In this document: positions 53,348-63,205 of the stretch, one piece after another
How positions within the stretch are numbered: position 1 is the stretch's first letter
Layout of the letters: each line of letters begins with the position of its first letter
Assembly (NCBI RefSeq): GCF_001428305.1
Contig: NZ_LMRZ01000004.1
Span: 87,879-151,878 of the forward strand
Direction: 5' to 3'
Source: Janibacter sp. Soil728
Lineage (GTDB): Bacteria > Actinomycetota > Actinomycetes > Actinomycetales > Dermatophilaceae
Length of the DNA: 64,000 nt
Translations under genes and position numbers: made by a program
The notes under the pieces: model-generated
What the model saw: only the letters and a program-made list of their open reading frames with translations
What the model was told of the DNA's origin: nothing
The model's database searches: none

Positions 53348-56300
53348 ATGACTTCCTCACTCGCCCCGCTCATGAGCGCGATCGCCGGCCTGCCCGGACT
53401 CGCGGACATCCCCCGACACCGCGCCTCGAGCGATCAGGTGGACATCGTCGCCCCGACCGGGTTGCGGGCGCCGACCGTCGCCCTCATCGGTGGCGACGCC
53501 CCCTCGGATGCGCCACGGCTGGTGATCACCTCGACCGCCCGCGAGGCCGATGACATGGCCTCGGCGCTCACGGAGCTCGTCGGCCACGACCTCGTCGCGA
53601 CCTTCCCCAGCTGGGAGACCCTGCCGCACGAGCGGCTCAGCCCCCGCAGCGACACCGTCGGTCGGCGCCTGGCCGTGCTGCGCCGGTTGCGTCACCCCGA
53701 CACGACGGGGGAGGGACACGGCCGACCCGGCTATGTCATCGCCTCCGTGCGGGCCGTCCTCCAGCCGATCGCCAAGGGTCTGGCCGACCTCGAGCCGGTG
53801 CGTCTGAGGGTCGGGGACGAGCGAGCGCTGCCCGAGGTCACCGCGGCGCTCGCCGCAGCGGCCTATGTGCGCACCGATCTCGTCGAGCGACGCGGCGAGT
53901 TCGCCGTGCGCGGCGGCATCCTCGATGTCTTCCCGCCGACCGAGGACTCTCCGGTGCGCGTGGAGTTCTTCGGCGACACCGTCGACGAGATCCGGTGGTT
54001 CAAGGTTGCCGACCAGCGCAGCTCAGACGCGGCGGAGGAGCTGTGGGCGCCGCCGTGCCGCGAGATCCTCCTGACCGACGCGGTCCGGGAGCGGGCCGCG
54101 ACCGTCGCCCAGGAGCTGCCAGGTGTCGCCGACATGCTGCTCAAGGTCGCCGAGGGGATCGCCGTCGAGGGCATGGAGTCCCTCGGCCCGGTCCTCGTCG
54201 ACGGCATGGAGTCGATACTCGACGTGCTGCCGAAGGGGGCGGGCGTCGTCCTCCTCGACCCCGAGCGGGTCCGGGCGCGCGCCCACGACCTCGTCTCGAC
54301 GAGCGAGGAGTTCCTCCAGGCCAGCTGGGCCAACGCCGCGGCCGGCAACGCCGTCCCCGTCGATCTCGAGGGCGTCCTCGGGACCGCCTCGCACTGGACC
54401 TTGGCGCAGGCCCGCGAGCACGCGCTCGACCTCGACCTGCCGTGGTGGACGGTCACCCCCTTCGCCGTCGACGACGAGCTGGCTGCTCTCGCAGCGGACA
54501 TGGACGACCGTGTCGACCACGACCACGTCGGGCTGCGCGTGCCGGCCCAGGAGCCGCCGCACTTCCGGGGCAACACCGAGGCCGCGGTCGCCCAGCTCGC
54601 CGCGTGGAGCGGTGCGGGTTGGCGAGTCGTCGTCGCCACCGATGGCGCAGGTCTGGTCGCGCGCGTCGCGGAGGTCCTCGGCGAGGCGGACGTCGCCACA
54701 CGCACGACCGGACCCGATGATCAGGTCGAGCTCTCGGACGGGATCGTGACGCTGACGCGGGCGAGTCTCGGCACCGGCTTCGTCGCCGAGGAGCAGCGGC
54801 TGGCCGTCATCACGGAGGCCGACCTGCTGGGCTCCAGCGGTACGGGCGCCACGACGCGCGACATGCGGCGGATGCCGTCGCGTCGCCGCAAGCAGGTCGA
54901 CCCCTTGCAGCTGCGCCCGGGCGATCACGTCGTCCACGAGCAGCACGGCGTCGGGTCCTTCGTCGAGATGATCCAGCGGACCGTGCAGGGCGCGACCCGC
55001 GAGTACCTCGTCATCGAGTACGCGCCCTCGCGTCGTGGGCACCCCGGTGACCGACTCTTCGTCCCGACCGACCAGCTCGATCAGGTGACCCGCTATGTCG
55101 GCGGCGACGCACCGCCGCTGAACAAGATGGGCGGCGGCGACTGGCACAAGACCAAGTCGCGGGCCCAGCGACACGTCAAGCAGATCGCTGCCGAGCTGAT
55201 CCGCCTCTACAGCGCACGCATGGCGACACCGGGGCACCCCTTCGGCCCCGACACGCCGTGGCAGCGCGAGCTCGAGGACGCCTTCGCCCACGTCGAGACG
55301 CCCGACCAGCTCGGCACGATCGACGAGGTCAAGGCCGACATGGAGAAGACAGTGCCGATGGATCGGCTCATCTGCGGTGACGTCGGCTACGGCAAGACCG
55401 AGATCGCCGTCCGCGCCGCCTTCAAGGCGATCCAGGACGGCAAGCAGGTCGCGGTGCTCGTGCCGACGACCCTGCTCGTCCAGCAGCACCTCAACACCTT
55501 CTCCGAGCGCTACGCCGGCTTCCCGGTCACGGTCAAGGCGCTCAGCCGGTTCCAGACCGACAAGCAGGCCAAGGAGGTCCTCGAGGGGATGGCCTCCGGG
55601 GCCGTCGACCTCGTCATCGGCACCCACCGGATCCTCGGCAACGAGGTGAAGTTCAAGGACCTCGGCCTGGTCATCATCGACGAGGAGCAGCGCTTCGGCG
55701 TCGAGCACAAGGAACAGCTCAAGGCGATGCGCACCAATGTCGACGTGCTCGCCATGTCGGCCACGCCCATCCCGCGCACCCTGGAGATGGCCGTCACCGG
55801 CATCCGGGAGATGTCCACTCTCGCAACGCCCCCCGAGGAGCGCCACCCGGTGCTCACCTTTGTCGGTGGGTACGAGGAGAAGCAGGTCGCAGCCGCGATC
55901 CACCGTGAGCTGATGCGTGAGGGACAGGTCTTCTTCGTCCACAACAACGTCAGCAGCATCGACCGGACCGCGGCCCGGATCCGGGAGCTCGTGCCGGACG
56001 CCAGGGTCGAGGTCGCCCACGGCAAGATGGGCGAGCACCGCCTCGAGCAGGTCGTCCTCGACTTCTGGGAGCGCCGCTTCGACGTCCTGGTCTGCACGAC
56101 GATCGTCGAGACCGGCCTGGACATCTCCAACGCCAACACCCTGATCCTCGACCGGGCCGACCGCTTCGGCCTCAGCCAGCTGCACCAGCTGCGCGGCCGG
56201 GTCGGCCGGGGCCGGGAGCGGGCCTACGCCTACTTCCTCTACCCGCCGGACAAGCCGCTCACCGAGACCGCCCACGACCGGCTGCAGACCATCGCGAGCA

Positions 56301-56986
56301 ACACCGACCTCGGGTCGGGCATGCAGGTCGCGATGAAGGACCTCGAGATCCGCGGAGCAGGCAACCTCCTCGGTGGCGAGCAGTCCGGGCACATCGCCGG
56401 CGTCGGATTCGACCTCTACGTGCGGATGGTCGGGGACGCGGTCGCCGACTTCAAGGGCGAAGGGGAGGTCGCGCCCGCCGAGGTCAAGATCGAGCTCCCC
56501 GTGGACGCGCACCTGCCGCACGAGTACATCCCGGGGGAGCGGCTGCGTCTCGAGGCGTACAAGAAGTTGGCGTCGGCAGAGACCGAGGCTGACCTGGACG
56601 AGATCATCGAGGAGCTCACCGACCGCTACGGCGAGCCGCCGGAGCCGGTGCGCAACCTCGTCGAGGTCGCGCGGCTGCGCATCGTCGTGCGCTCGGCGGG
56701 CCTGACCGATGTGGTCGCCCAGGGCGGCAATGTGCGTTTCGCCCAGGCCCAGCTGCGGGAGAGCAAGCAGCTGAGGCTGTCGCGGCTCTACCCGAGGTCG
56801 AGCTACAAGGAGGGCACCGGCACGGTGCTCGTCCCCAAGCCCATGACGGCGCGCATCGGGGGCTCGCCACTGCGCGACACGGCGGTGCTGACCTGGGCCA
56901 CTGAGCTGATCCGTCAGGTCATGCTCGATGATGTCATCGTGGACACAGGGGCGACGGCGCCCCGAGACACCTCACGCTCGCGCTGA
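53348..56986 (+). CDS. mfd: Transcription-repair coupling factor Mfd
   Basis: Removes RNA polymerase stalled at DNA damage and recruits UvrA. The 1212-residue protein has the UvrB-homology region (about 30-480; TFPSWETLPHERLSP, GEFAVRGGILDVFPP), the RNA-polymerase-interacting domain (DHVVHEQHGVGSFVEMIQRT), a RecG-like helicase motor (Walker A ICGDVGYGKTEIAVRAAFKA; DEEQRFGVEHKEQL, the DEEQ box; LHQLRGRVGRG), and the C-terminal TRCF domain. ATG 53348 lies 115 bases from the divergent TPM gene. A lipoprotein gene follows after 21 bases. Confidence 0.97.
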   Translation: MTSSLAPLMSAIAGLPGLADIPRHRASSDQVDIVAPTGLRAPTVALIGGDAPSDAPRLVITSTAREADDMASALTELVGHDLVATFPSWETLPHERLSPRSDTVGRRLAVLRRLRHPDTTGEGHGRPGYVIASVRAVLQPIAKGLADLEPVRLRVGDERALPEVTAALAAAAYVRTDLVERRGEFAVRGGILDVFPPTEDSPVRVEFFGDTVDEIRWFKVADQRSSDAAEELWAPPCREILLTDAVRERAATVAQELPGVADMLLKVAEGIAVEGMESLGPVLVDGMESILDVLPKGAGVVLLDPERVRARAHDLVSTSEEFLQASWANAAAGNAVPVDLEGVLGTASHWTLAQAREHALDLDLPWWTVTPFAVDDELAALAADMDDRVDHDHVGLRVPAQEPPHFRGNTEAAVAQLAAWSGAGWRVVVATDGAGLVARVAEVLGEADVATRTTGPDDQVELSDGIVTLTRASLGTGFVAEEQRLAVITEADLLGSSGTGATTRDMRRMPSRRRKQVDPLQLRPGDHVVHEQHGVGSFVEMIQRTVQGATREYLVIEYAPSRRGHPGDRLFVPTDQLDQVTRYVGGDAPPLNKMGGGDWHKTKSRAQRHVKQIAAELIRLYSARMATPGHPFGPDTPWQRELEDAFAHVETPDQLGTIDEVKADMEKTVPMDRLICGDVGYGKTEIAVRAAFKAIQDGKQVAVLVPTTLLVQQHLNTFSERYAGFPVTVKALSRFQTDKQAKEVLEGMASGAVDLVIGTHRILGNEVKFKDLGLVIIDEEQRFGVEHKEQLKAMRTNVDVLAMSATPIPRTLEMAVTGIREMSTLATPPEERHPVLTFVGGYEEKQVAAAIHRELMREGQVFFVHNNVSSIDRTAARIRELVPDARVEVAHGKMGEHRLEQVVLDFWERRFDVLVCTTIVETGLDISNANTLILDRADRFGLSQLHQLRGRVGRGRERAYAYFLYPPDKPLTETAHDRLQTIASNTDLGSGMQVAMKDLEIRGAGNLLGGEQSGHIAGVGFDLYVRMVGDAVADFKGEGEVAPAEVKIELPVDAHLPHEYIPGERLRLEAYKKLASAETEADLDEIIEELTDRYGEPPEPVRNLVEVARLRIVVRSAGLTDVVAQGGNVRFAQAQLRESKQLRLSRLYPRSSYKEGTGTVLVPKPMTARIGGSPLRDTAVLTWATELIRQVMLDDVIVDTGATAPRDTSRSR

Positions 56987-57007
56987 GGACCGACGAAAGG
57001 ACCACCA

Positions 57008-57571
57008 GTGCTCGGTCGACACCCCATCCGTCGCCCCGCTCGGGCGGCCGCACTCGCGGCCGTCGCTGCCCTGACGCTGAGCGCCTGCGGTGGCTCCGAC
57101 GGCGCGCCCGCCGAGGGCAGCAGCGCAGTCGCCGCCGCGGTCGCGGGGGAGGACATCACCGTCGGCGACGTGCAGCGCACGACACGTGAGCTGCGAACCT
57201 TCCTCGAGGCGCAGGCCGCGAGCACCGGCCAGCAGCCGCAGCAGCTCGACGCGGGCAGCGTCGTCACCCTGCTCGTCCAGGCGCCCGCGGTGCTGGACTT
57301 CGCCGAGCAGGAGAAGCTGAAGATCCCGTCCGCCGGATCGGTGCGCCAGAGCGTCGCCGAGGTGTTGCCGGCGCCCTCCGAGGAGACGGTCAACTTCCTG
57401 CGGGCCAACGCGCTCAGCAGCCAGCTCGACCCGAAGACGCGCGACAAGCTCATCGCCCATCTGGAAGAGCAGCAGGTCACGATCAGCCCTCGGTACGCGG
57501 CCGCGACCGGTCAGACCCCCGACTGGCTCGAGCAGCCGGTCGAGCAGCAGGCCCCCGTGGAGGCACCCTGA
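57008..57571 (+). CDS. SurA-N-like secreted lipoprotein
   Basis: A 187-residue exported lipoprotein. The signal peptide, RRPARAAALAAVAALTLSAC, ends in a lipobox whose Cys anchors the protein near residue 27. The mature part (VAGEDITVGDVQRTTRELRT) matches the helical N-terminal domain of SurA/peptidyl-prolyl isomerase-type chaperones, but no parvulin isomerase domain follows. GTG 57008 follows GAAAGGACC. It sits between mfd and mazG, and its stop overlaps the mazG start. Probable periplasmic/wall-side chaperone-like protein; substrates unknown. Confidence 0.8.
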   Translation: MLGRHPIRRPARAAALAAVAALTLSACGGSDGAPAEGSSAVAAAVAGEDITVGDVQRTTRELRTFLEAQAASTGQQPQQLDAGSVVTLLVQAPAVLDFAEQEKLKIPSAGSVRQSVAEVLPAPSEETVNFLRANALSSQLDPKTRDKLIAHLEEQQVTISPRYAAATGQTPDWLEQPVEQQAPVEAP

Positions 57572-58338
57572 CCTCCGGTCGGCTCGTCCTGCTCGCCACC
57601 AGCCCGCGGGTCTCACCCGGCCTGCTGAGTCGTGATGCCTGGCGCTCGATCGAGAGTGCCGACCGGGTCCTGGCCGCTGACAGCGCCGACGTCCTCCCGC
57701 TCGCGCTCGTCGACGACGGCGTCACGGTCGAGGTCATCGGGTCGGACACCGCGCACGAGCGAGCCCGCGAGCTCGTCGAGACGGCGCGCGAGTGCGTCGT
57801 GCTCTGGGCGGGCTCACCCGATGGCGATCCCGGGCTCAGCGACGCGATCGCGGCCGAGGTCTCCCGACTCGAGGACGCGCCCGAGGTCGAGGTGCTCGTC
57901 GGCTCCTGGGACGTCGAGGGCGGACGGCTGCTCGACGCCGTCGCCGTGATGGACCGGCTGCGCTCGCCGGGTGGTTGTGCCTGGGTGGCGGCGCAGGACC
58001 ACGCGAGCCTGGCCCCCTTCGTCATGGAGGAGGCGCACGAGGTGACCGAGGCGCTCGAGGCGGTCATCGTCGACCCCGACGACGTCCGGCTGCGTGCGGA
58101 TCTGACCGATGAGCTCGGCGACCTGCTCTTCCAGGTGCTCTTCCACGCCCGGGTCGCTGCGGACCACGTCGGCGCTCCCTTCACCGTCGACGATGTCGCT
58201 GCCGCGCTCGTCGACAAGCTGGTGCGCCGCAACCCGCACGTTTTCGCGGACGCGCAGGCCGAGACGCTCGCGGAGATCGAGGCGCAGTGGCAGGCGATCA
58301 AGCTGCAGGAGAAGGCCGCGCGCGTCGACCGTGACTGA
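57568..58338 (+). CDS. mazG: Nucleoside triphosphate pyrophosphohydrolase MazG, apparently from a CTG start
   Basis: Hydrolyses non-canonical NTPs to monophosphates, cleaning the nucleotide pool. The MazG domain (about 150-245) has FVMEEAHEVTEALEA and DELGDLLFQVLFHARVA with the metal-binding acids. An N-terminal domain (GRLVLLATSPRVSPGLLSRD, DRVLAADSADVLPLAL) resembles that of other actinobacterial MazG proteins. No ATG, GTG or TTG is in frame for it until GTG 57799. CTG 57568 overlaps the upstream stop as CTGA, with GGAGG four bases before, so I take it as the start: 256 residues. Confidence 0.82.
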   Translation: MTSGRLVLLATSPRVSPGLLSRDAWRSIESADRVLAADSADVLPLALVDDGVTVEVIGSDTAHERARELVETARECVVLWAGSPDGDPGLSDAIAAEVSRLEDAPEVEVLVGSWDVEGGRLLDAVAVMDRLRSPGGCAWVAAQDHASLAPFVMEEAHEVTEALEAVIVDPDDVRLRADLTDELGDLLFQVLFHARVAADHVGAPFTVDDVAAALVDKLVRRNPHVFADAQAETLAEIEAQWQAIKLQEKAARVDRD

Positions 58339-58353
58339 CCGCTCCACCTCTCT

Positions 58354-59487
58354 ATGGTCGTGCGCATGGACCAGCGGATCAGCTTCGTCACCCTCGCCGT
58401 CGCCGACCTCGACGCGAGCCGTCGTTTCTACCTCGACGGGCTGGGCTGGCACGCCGACCTCGACGTGCCGGGCGAGGTCCTGATGATCCGGACCGGCGAG
58501 CAGCTCGTCCTCTCGCTGTGGGACGCGACCCAGTTCGAAGGGGAGGTCGGTCCGATCCGTCGTGGCGAAGGTCTGGCGCCGATCACCTTGGCGCACAATG
58601 TCGCCGCGCCCGCGGAGGTCGACGAGATCCTCGCGCTGGCCCGTTCTGCGGGTTCGTCGGAGGTCGCGTCCGGGCAGGCCCGGGACTGGGGCGGGTACAC
58701 CGGCTACTTCGCCGACCCCGACGGATTTCGCTGGGAGATCGCGCACAACCCGGGGCCGATCGGTCAGGTGGTCCTGCCGCCCTCGTCCCGCGCAGAGGTC
58801 CGGAGCAACGAGCACGGCCAGCCCATCGGTCCGCAGATCGCGGGCTGGACGCCGCCTCCCCACCCGACGATCGAAGCCATCACCGGCGCCCACTGCACCC
58901 TCGAGCCGCTGACCGCAGCCCACACCGACGAGCTCTTCGCCGAGCTCGGCAGCATCGACCACTCGCTGTGGACCTACCTGGGGGAGGACCCGATGACCGA
59001 GGCGGCTCCCTTCGCCCAGTACGTGGCCGGTCGGCTGGACGACGACTCGGTCGAGGTCGTCATCCGTGATGGCGACGGCGTGGCGAGCGGGCTGGTGGCG
59101 CTCATGCGGATCGACACGGCGAACGGCGGCGTCGAGATCGGCAATGTCCTGCTCGGCCCCCGCCTGCAGCGCACCACCGCCGCGACCGAGGCGATGTCGC
59201 TGCTCGCCGGGCACGTCTTCGACCTCGGGTACCGCCGCTACGAGTGGAAGTGCGACTCCCTCAACGCGCCCTCCCGACGCGCGGCCGAGCGGCTCGGCTT
59301 CTCCTACGAGGGCACCTTCCGGCGGCACCGCGTGACGAAGGGGAGGTCCCGCGACACCTCGTGGTTCGCCATGACCCTCGACGACTGGCCGCGCGTGCGG
59401 GCCGCGCACGAGGCGTGGTTGGCCGAGGGCAACTTCGTCCAGGGCGACCAGCGACGCCGACTGGCCGACCTCCTCGCCGCGGGCTGA
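58354..59487 (+). CDS. VOC (glyoxalase-like) and GNAT acetyltransferase fusion protein
   Basis: A 377-residue two-domain protein. Residues 1-150 are a VOC module (ISFVTLAVADLDASRRFYLD, LVLSLWDATQFEGEVG, GYFADPDGFRWEIAHNP). A Pro-rich linker (PIGPQIAGWTPPPHPT) leads to a GNAT domain, about 175-350 (LEPLTAAHTDELFAEL, GGVEIGNVLLGPRLQRT, and YEWKCDSLNAPSRRAAERLG), of the RimJ/RimL type. ATG 58354 or 58366 starts it. The two functions may act on one small molecule such as a toxin. The gene lies 15 bases after mazG and before eno. Substrate unknown. Confidence 0.87.
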   Translation: MVVRMDQRISFVTLAVADLDASRRFYLDGLGWHADLDVPGEVLMIRTGEQLVLSLWDATQFEGEVGPIRRGEGLAPITLAHNVAAPAEVDEILALARSAGSSEVASGQARDWGGYTGYFADPDGFRWEIAHNPGPIGQVVLPPSSRAEVRSNEHGQPIGPQIAGWTPPPHPTIEAITGAHCTLEPLTAAHTDELFAELGSIDHSLWTYLGEDPMTEAAPFAQYVAGRLDDDSVEVVIRDGDGVASGLVALMRIDTANGGVEIGNVLLGPRLQRTTAATEAMSLLAGHVFDLGYRRYEWKCDSLNAPSRRAAERLGFSYEGTFRRHRVTKGRSRDTSWFAMTLDDWPRVRAAHEAWLAEGNFVQGDQRRRLADLLAAG

Positions 59488-59563
59488 CCTCCCTTCGTGA
59501 CCCTCGGTCGGTGAGCGTGTGACGCGGGGCGCGTGGGTGGGTCGGACCGCGACCCGTCCGCTG

Positions 59564-59579
59564 CGAGCGGTTACGCTCG
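59564..59579. promoter_or_regulatory. Inverted repeat and -10 candidate upstream of eno
   Basis: CGAGCG (59564-59569) and CGCTCG (59574-59579) flank GTTA, making a 16-bp inverted repeat over the sequence TACGCT (59572-59577), a plausible -10, about 45 bases before the eno start. The 13-mer GCGGTTACGCTCG (59567-59579) also occurs before tam at 28571-28583. No good -35 is visible. Confidence 0.4.
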
Positions 59580-59600
59580 GACACGTTCTTCCCGTGTTGA

Positions 59601-60905
<1,305 letters not shown>

Positions 60906-60913
60906 TCCAGGTC

Positions 60914-61453
60914 ATGGCAGGTACGCCACGTCGCCGCCCCGCCCGCTCCGGCGGGCCGGGGGCGGCGCGGCGACCCCGCACGACCCGTCCCGCAGGACGC
61001 GCAGGGGCCCGCACGCCGCGGCCGCGGACCGGGGCGGCAGCCCGGCAGGCGCAGCAGCGTCGGGCCGTGATGACGACCCGTCGCTGGGTGGTCCTCGGGT
61101 CACTCGGTCTGCTCCTGGCCGTCATGCTCCTGCCGACCGGCAAGTCCTGGTACGACCAGCGGCAGCGGCTCGCGGAGCTGAACCAGCAGGTCTCTGCGCA
61201 GGAGGCCAATGTCGACACCCTCAAGCGGGAGCGGGACCTGTGGGCGACCGACGAGTACGTCGAGGCGCAGGCTCGCAAGCGACTGAAGTTCGTCATGCCG
61301 GGCGAGCGGGCCTACACGGTCATCGACCCCGACGCGGAGAGCCCAGCGGTCGACCCGCAGACCGGAGCGGTGACGGCACCGTCCACCCAGCCCTGGTACG
61401 AGCAGATCTCCTCCTCCGCGTCGTCCGCCGACAACCCCACCCCAGCGCGGTGA
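60914..61453 (+). CDS. ftsB: Septum formation initiator (FtsB/DivIC family)
   Basis: A bitopic division protein of 179 residues. A long Arg/Pro-rich cytoplasmic tail (about 1-52, RTTRPAGRAGARTPRPRTG) precedes one membrane helix (WVVLGSLGLLLAVMLLP, about 57-73). An extracellular coiled coil follows (QRQRLAELNQQVSAQEANVD, LKRERDLW), then the conserved AQARKRLKFVMPGE segment and a Pro/Ser tail. It joins FtsL and FtsQ in the divisome. ATG 60914 lies eight bases after eno, and its stop overlaps the DUF501 start. Confidence 0.92.
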   Translation: MAGTPRRRPARSGGPGAARRPRTTRPAGRAGARTPRPRTGAAARQAQQRRAVMTTRRWVVLGSLGLLLAVMLLPTGKSWYDQRQRLAELNQQVSAQEANVDTLKRERDLWATDEYVEAQARKRLKFVMPGERAYTVIDPDAESPAVDPQTGAVTAPSTQPWYEQISSSASSADNPTPAR

Positions 61454-61986
61454 GGCCTGACGAGAGGGGCAACGACCTCGACCGTGTCGACCCCGTGGAC
61501 CTGGAGATCGTCCACCGTCAGCTCGGGCGACCGGCTCGGGCGACCGTCGACGTGGCTCATCGCTGCCCGTGCGGGGGGCCCACCGTCCTGCGCACGGAGC
61601 CTCGACTGCCCGGCGGGACCCCCTTCCCCACGACCTTCTACGCGACCTGCCCCCGCCTGACGGGGGCGATATCCACCCTCGAGACCAGCGGGCTGATGGC
61701 GCAGATGTCGCAGCGTCTGCTCGACGACGAGGACCTGGCCGCGCGCTACCGCGCGGCCCACGAGGACTACCTGGCTCGGCGCGCCGAGCTCGGTGACGTC
61801 CCCGAGATCGAGGGCATCTCCGCCGGCGGCATGCCGACGCGCGTCAAGTGCCTGCACGTCCTCGTCGCGCACTCGCTGGCCGCAGGGCCCGGCGTCAACC
61901 CGCTCGGCGACGAGGCCCTCGACCTGCTGCCCCAGTGGTGGTGCACCAGCCCGTGCGTCAGCGCGGACGAAGGGAGCGAGCGATGA
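61450..61986 (+). CDS. DUF501-family protein
   Basis: A 178-residue cytoplasmic protein of a family conserved next to ftsB and ppx in actinobacteria. The block DLEIVHRQLGRPARATVDVA opens the domain; four cysteines occur at HRCPCGGP, FYATCPRL and WWCTSPC, perhaps a metal site. The C-terminal VKCLHVLVAHSLAAGPGVNP is the most conserved part as I recall it. GTG 61450 overlaps the ftsB stop, and the ppx ATG overlaps its stop by four bases. No established function; the context suggests division or polyphosphate metabolism. Confidence 0.9.
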   Translation: MRPDERGNDLDRVDPVDLEIVHRQLGRPARATVDVAHRCPCGGPTVLRTEPRLPGGTPFPTTFYATCPRLTGAISTLETSGLMAQMSQRLLDDEDLAARYRAAHEDYLARRAELGDVPEIEGISAGGMPTRVKCLHVLVAHSLAAGPGVNPLGDEALDLLPQWWCTSPCVSADEGSER

Positions 61987-62978
61987 GAGTCGCCGCCATC
62001 GACTGCGGGACCAACTCGATCCGCCTGCTCATCGCGGACCTCGACGAGGCCGGTGCCGAGACCACGGCCTTGGTCGACGTCGTGCGTCGCGTCGAGGTCG
62101 TGCGTCTTGGACAGGGTGTGGACACCACCGGCTACCTGGCGCCAGAGGCGCTCGCCCGGACCCTGGACATGTGCCGTGAGTACGCGGAGCAGTGCCGTCA
62201 CCACGCAGTGCCACCCGGCAATGTCCGCTTCGTCGCGACGTCGGCCTCGCGGGACGCCAGCAACGCTGACGAGTTCGTCGCCGGTGTGCGTGAGGCCTTC
62301 GGTGACCTCGACGTCGCCCCCGAGGTCGTCGCAGGGTCCGAGGAAGCGGCGCTGAGCTTCACCGGCGCCACGGGTGGGCTGCTCGCGGCCGGCTACGAGG
62401 GGCCCTACCTCGTGGCCGACATCGGCGGTGGCTCGACCGAGCTCGCGCGGGGCACCCACGAGGTCGTCGAGGGTACCTCCCTCGACATCGGCTCCGTGCG
62501 GCTCACCGAGCGGCACCACCGCTCGGACCCGCCCACCCAGGACGTGATCGACGCGGCGCGCTTCGACATCGCCGAGGCGCTGGACGAGGCCGAGGCCCAG
62601 GTCGGCCTCGGTGGCGTCACGACGATCGTCGGTCTGGCCGGGTCGGTCACCACGGTGGCGGCGCTCGCCCTCCAGCTGGACTCCTACGACCCCTCCGCGA
62701 TCCACCTGGCCCACATCTCCATCGACGAGATGATGACCGCCTGCGAGCGGCTGATCCTCAGCACGCGCGCCGAGCGTGCGGCCCAGCCCTTCATGCACCC
62801 GGGTCGGGTCGACGTCATCGGCGCCGGTGCGCTCATCTGGTGGGAGATCCTCGAGCGGGCCCGTGGCGCCAACGGTCCCGACCTCGTCGTGACGGTCTCC
62901 GAGCGCGACATCCTCGACGGCATCGCGCTGTCGATCGTGCATCCTGCTGTCGTGGAGGACGAGTCCACGACGGACTGA
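61983..62978 (+). CDS. ppx: Exopolyphosphatase / pppGpp phosphohydrolase (Ppx/GppA)
   Basis: Cleaves terminal phosphate from inorganic polyphosphate or converts pppGpp to ppGpp. The 331-residue ASKHA-fold protein contains AAIDCGTNSIRLLIADL (phosphate 1 loop), RFVATSASRDASNADEF, VVAGSEEAALSF, the second glycine loop LVADIGGGSTELA, and a C-terminal block with VIGAGALIWW. It lacks the extra C-terminal domains of E. coli Ppx, so it is the short form typical of actinobacteria. ATG 61983 overlaps the DUF501 stop. A tRNA gene lies ten bases downstream. Confidence 0.94.
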   Translation: MRVAAIDCGTNSIRLLIADLDEAGAETTALVDVVRRVEVVRLGQGVDTTGYLAPEALARTLDMCREYAEQCRHHAVPPGNVRFVATSASRDASNADEFVAGVREAFGDLDVAPEVVAGSEEAALSFTGATGGLLAAGYEGPYLVADIGGGSTELARGTHEVVEGTSLDIGSVRLTERHHRSDPPTQDVIDAARFDIAEALDEAEAQVGLGGVTTIVGLAGSVTTVAALALQLDSYDPSAIHLAHISIDEMMTACERLILSTRAERAAQPFMHPGRVDVIGAGALIWWEILERARGANGPDLVVTVSERDILDGIALSIVHPAVVEDESTTD

Positions 62979-62988
62979 CCGTCGTCAC

Positions 62989-63063
62989 GCCCCCGTAGTC
63001 CAACTGGCAGAGACGCGCCACTTAAAATGGCGACCGGTGCGGGTTCGAGTCCCGCCGGGGGCA
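62989..63063 (+). tRNA. tRNA-Leu (anticodon UAA), class I form
   Basis: Acceptor GCCCCCG (62989-62995) pairs with CGGGGGC (63056-63062), discriminator A 63063. The D-arm has GTC/GAC and GG in its loop. Anticodon stem CGCCA/TGGCG encloses CTTAAAA, anticodon TAA at 63023-63025. Variable region is ACCGGT, six bases. The T-arm is GCGGG-TTCGAGT-CCCGC. The total is 75 bases. Leucine tRNAs normally have a long variable arm, so this short form is unusual. Confidence 0.88.
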
Positions 63064-63205
63064 CGTGATGGTTTCGGCGCCGGCCCGAGAGGTAGGACCG
63101 CTGTCCGGGGGTCTGACGAGGTGGTCACACGCCGGAGCTCACGTCGGGTGTCCTCAGTCCTCGATCGTGCCCGACGGCTGTCCCGGGATCCTTCAGGAGG
63201 GCAGG

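Noticed and set aside
62989-63205. tRNA-associated attachment site or genomic island
   Set aside because: No integrase, direct repeat of the tRNA 3' end or change in composition follows; the neighbouring genes look native.
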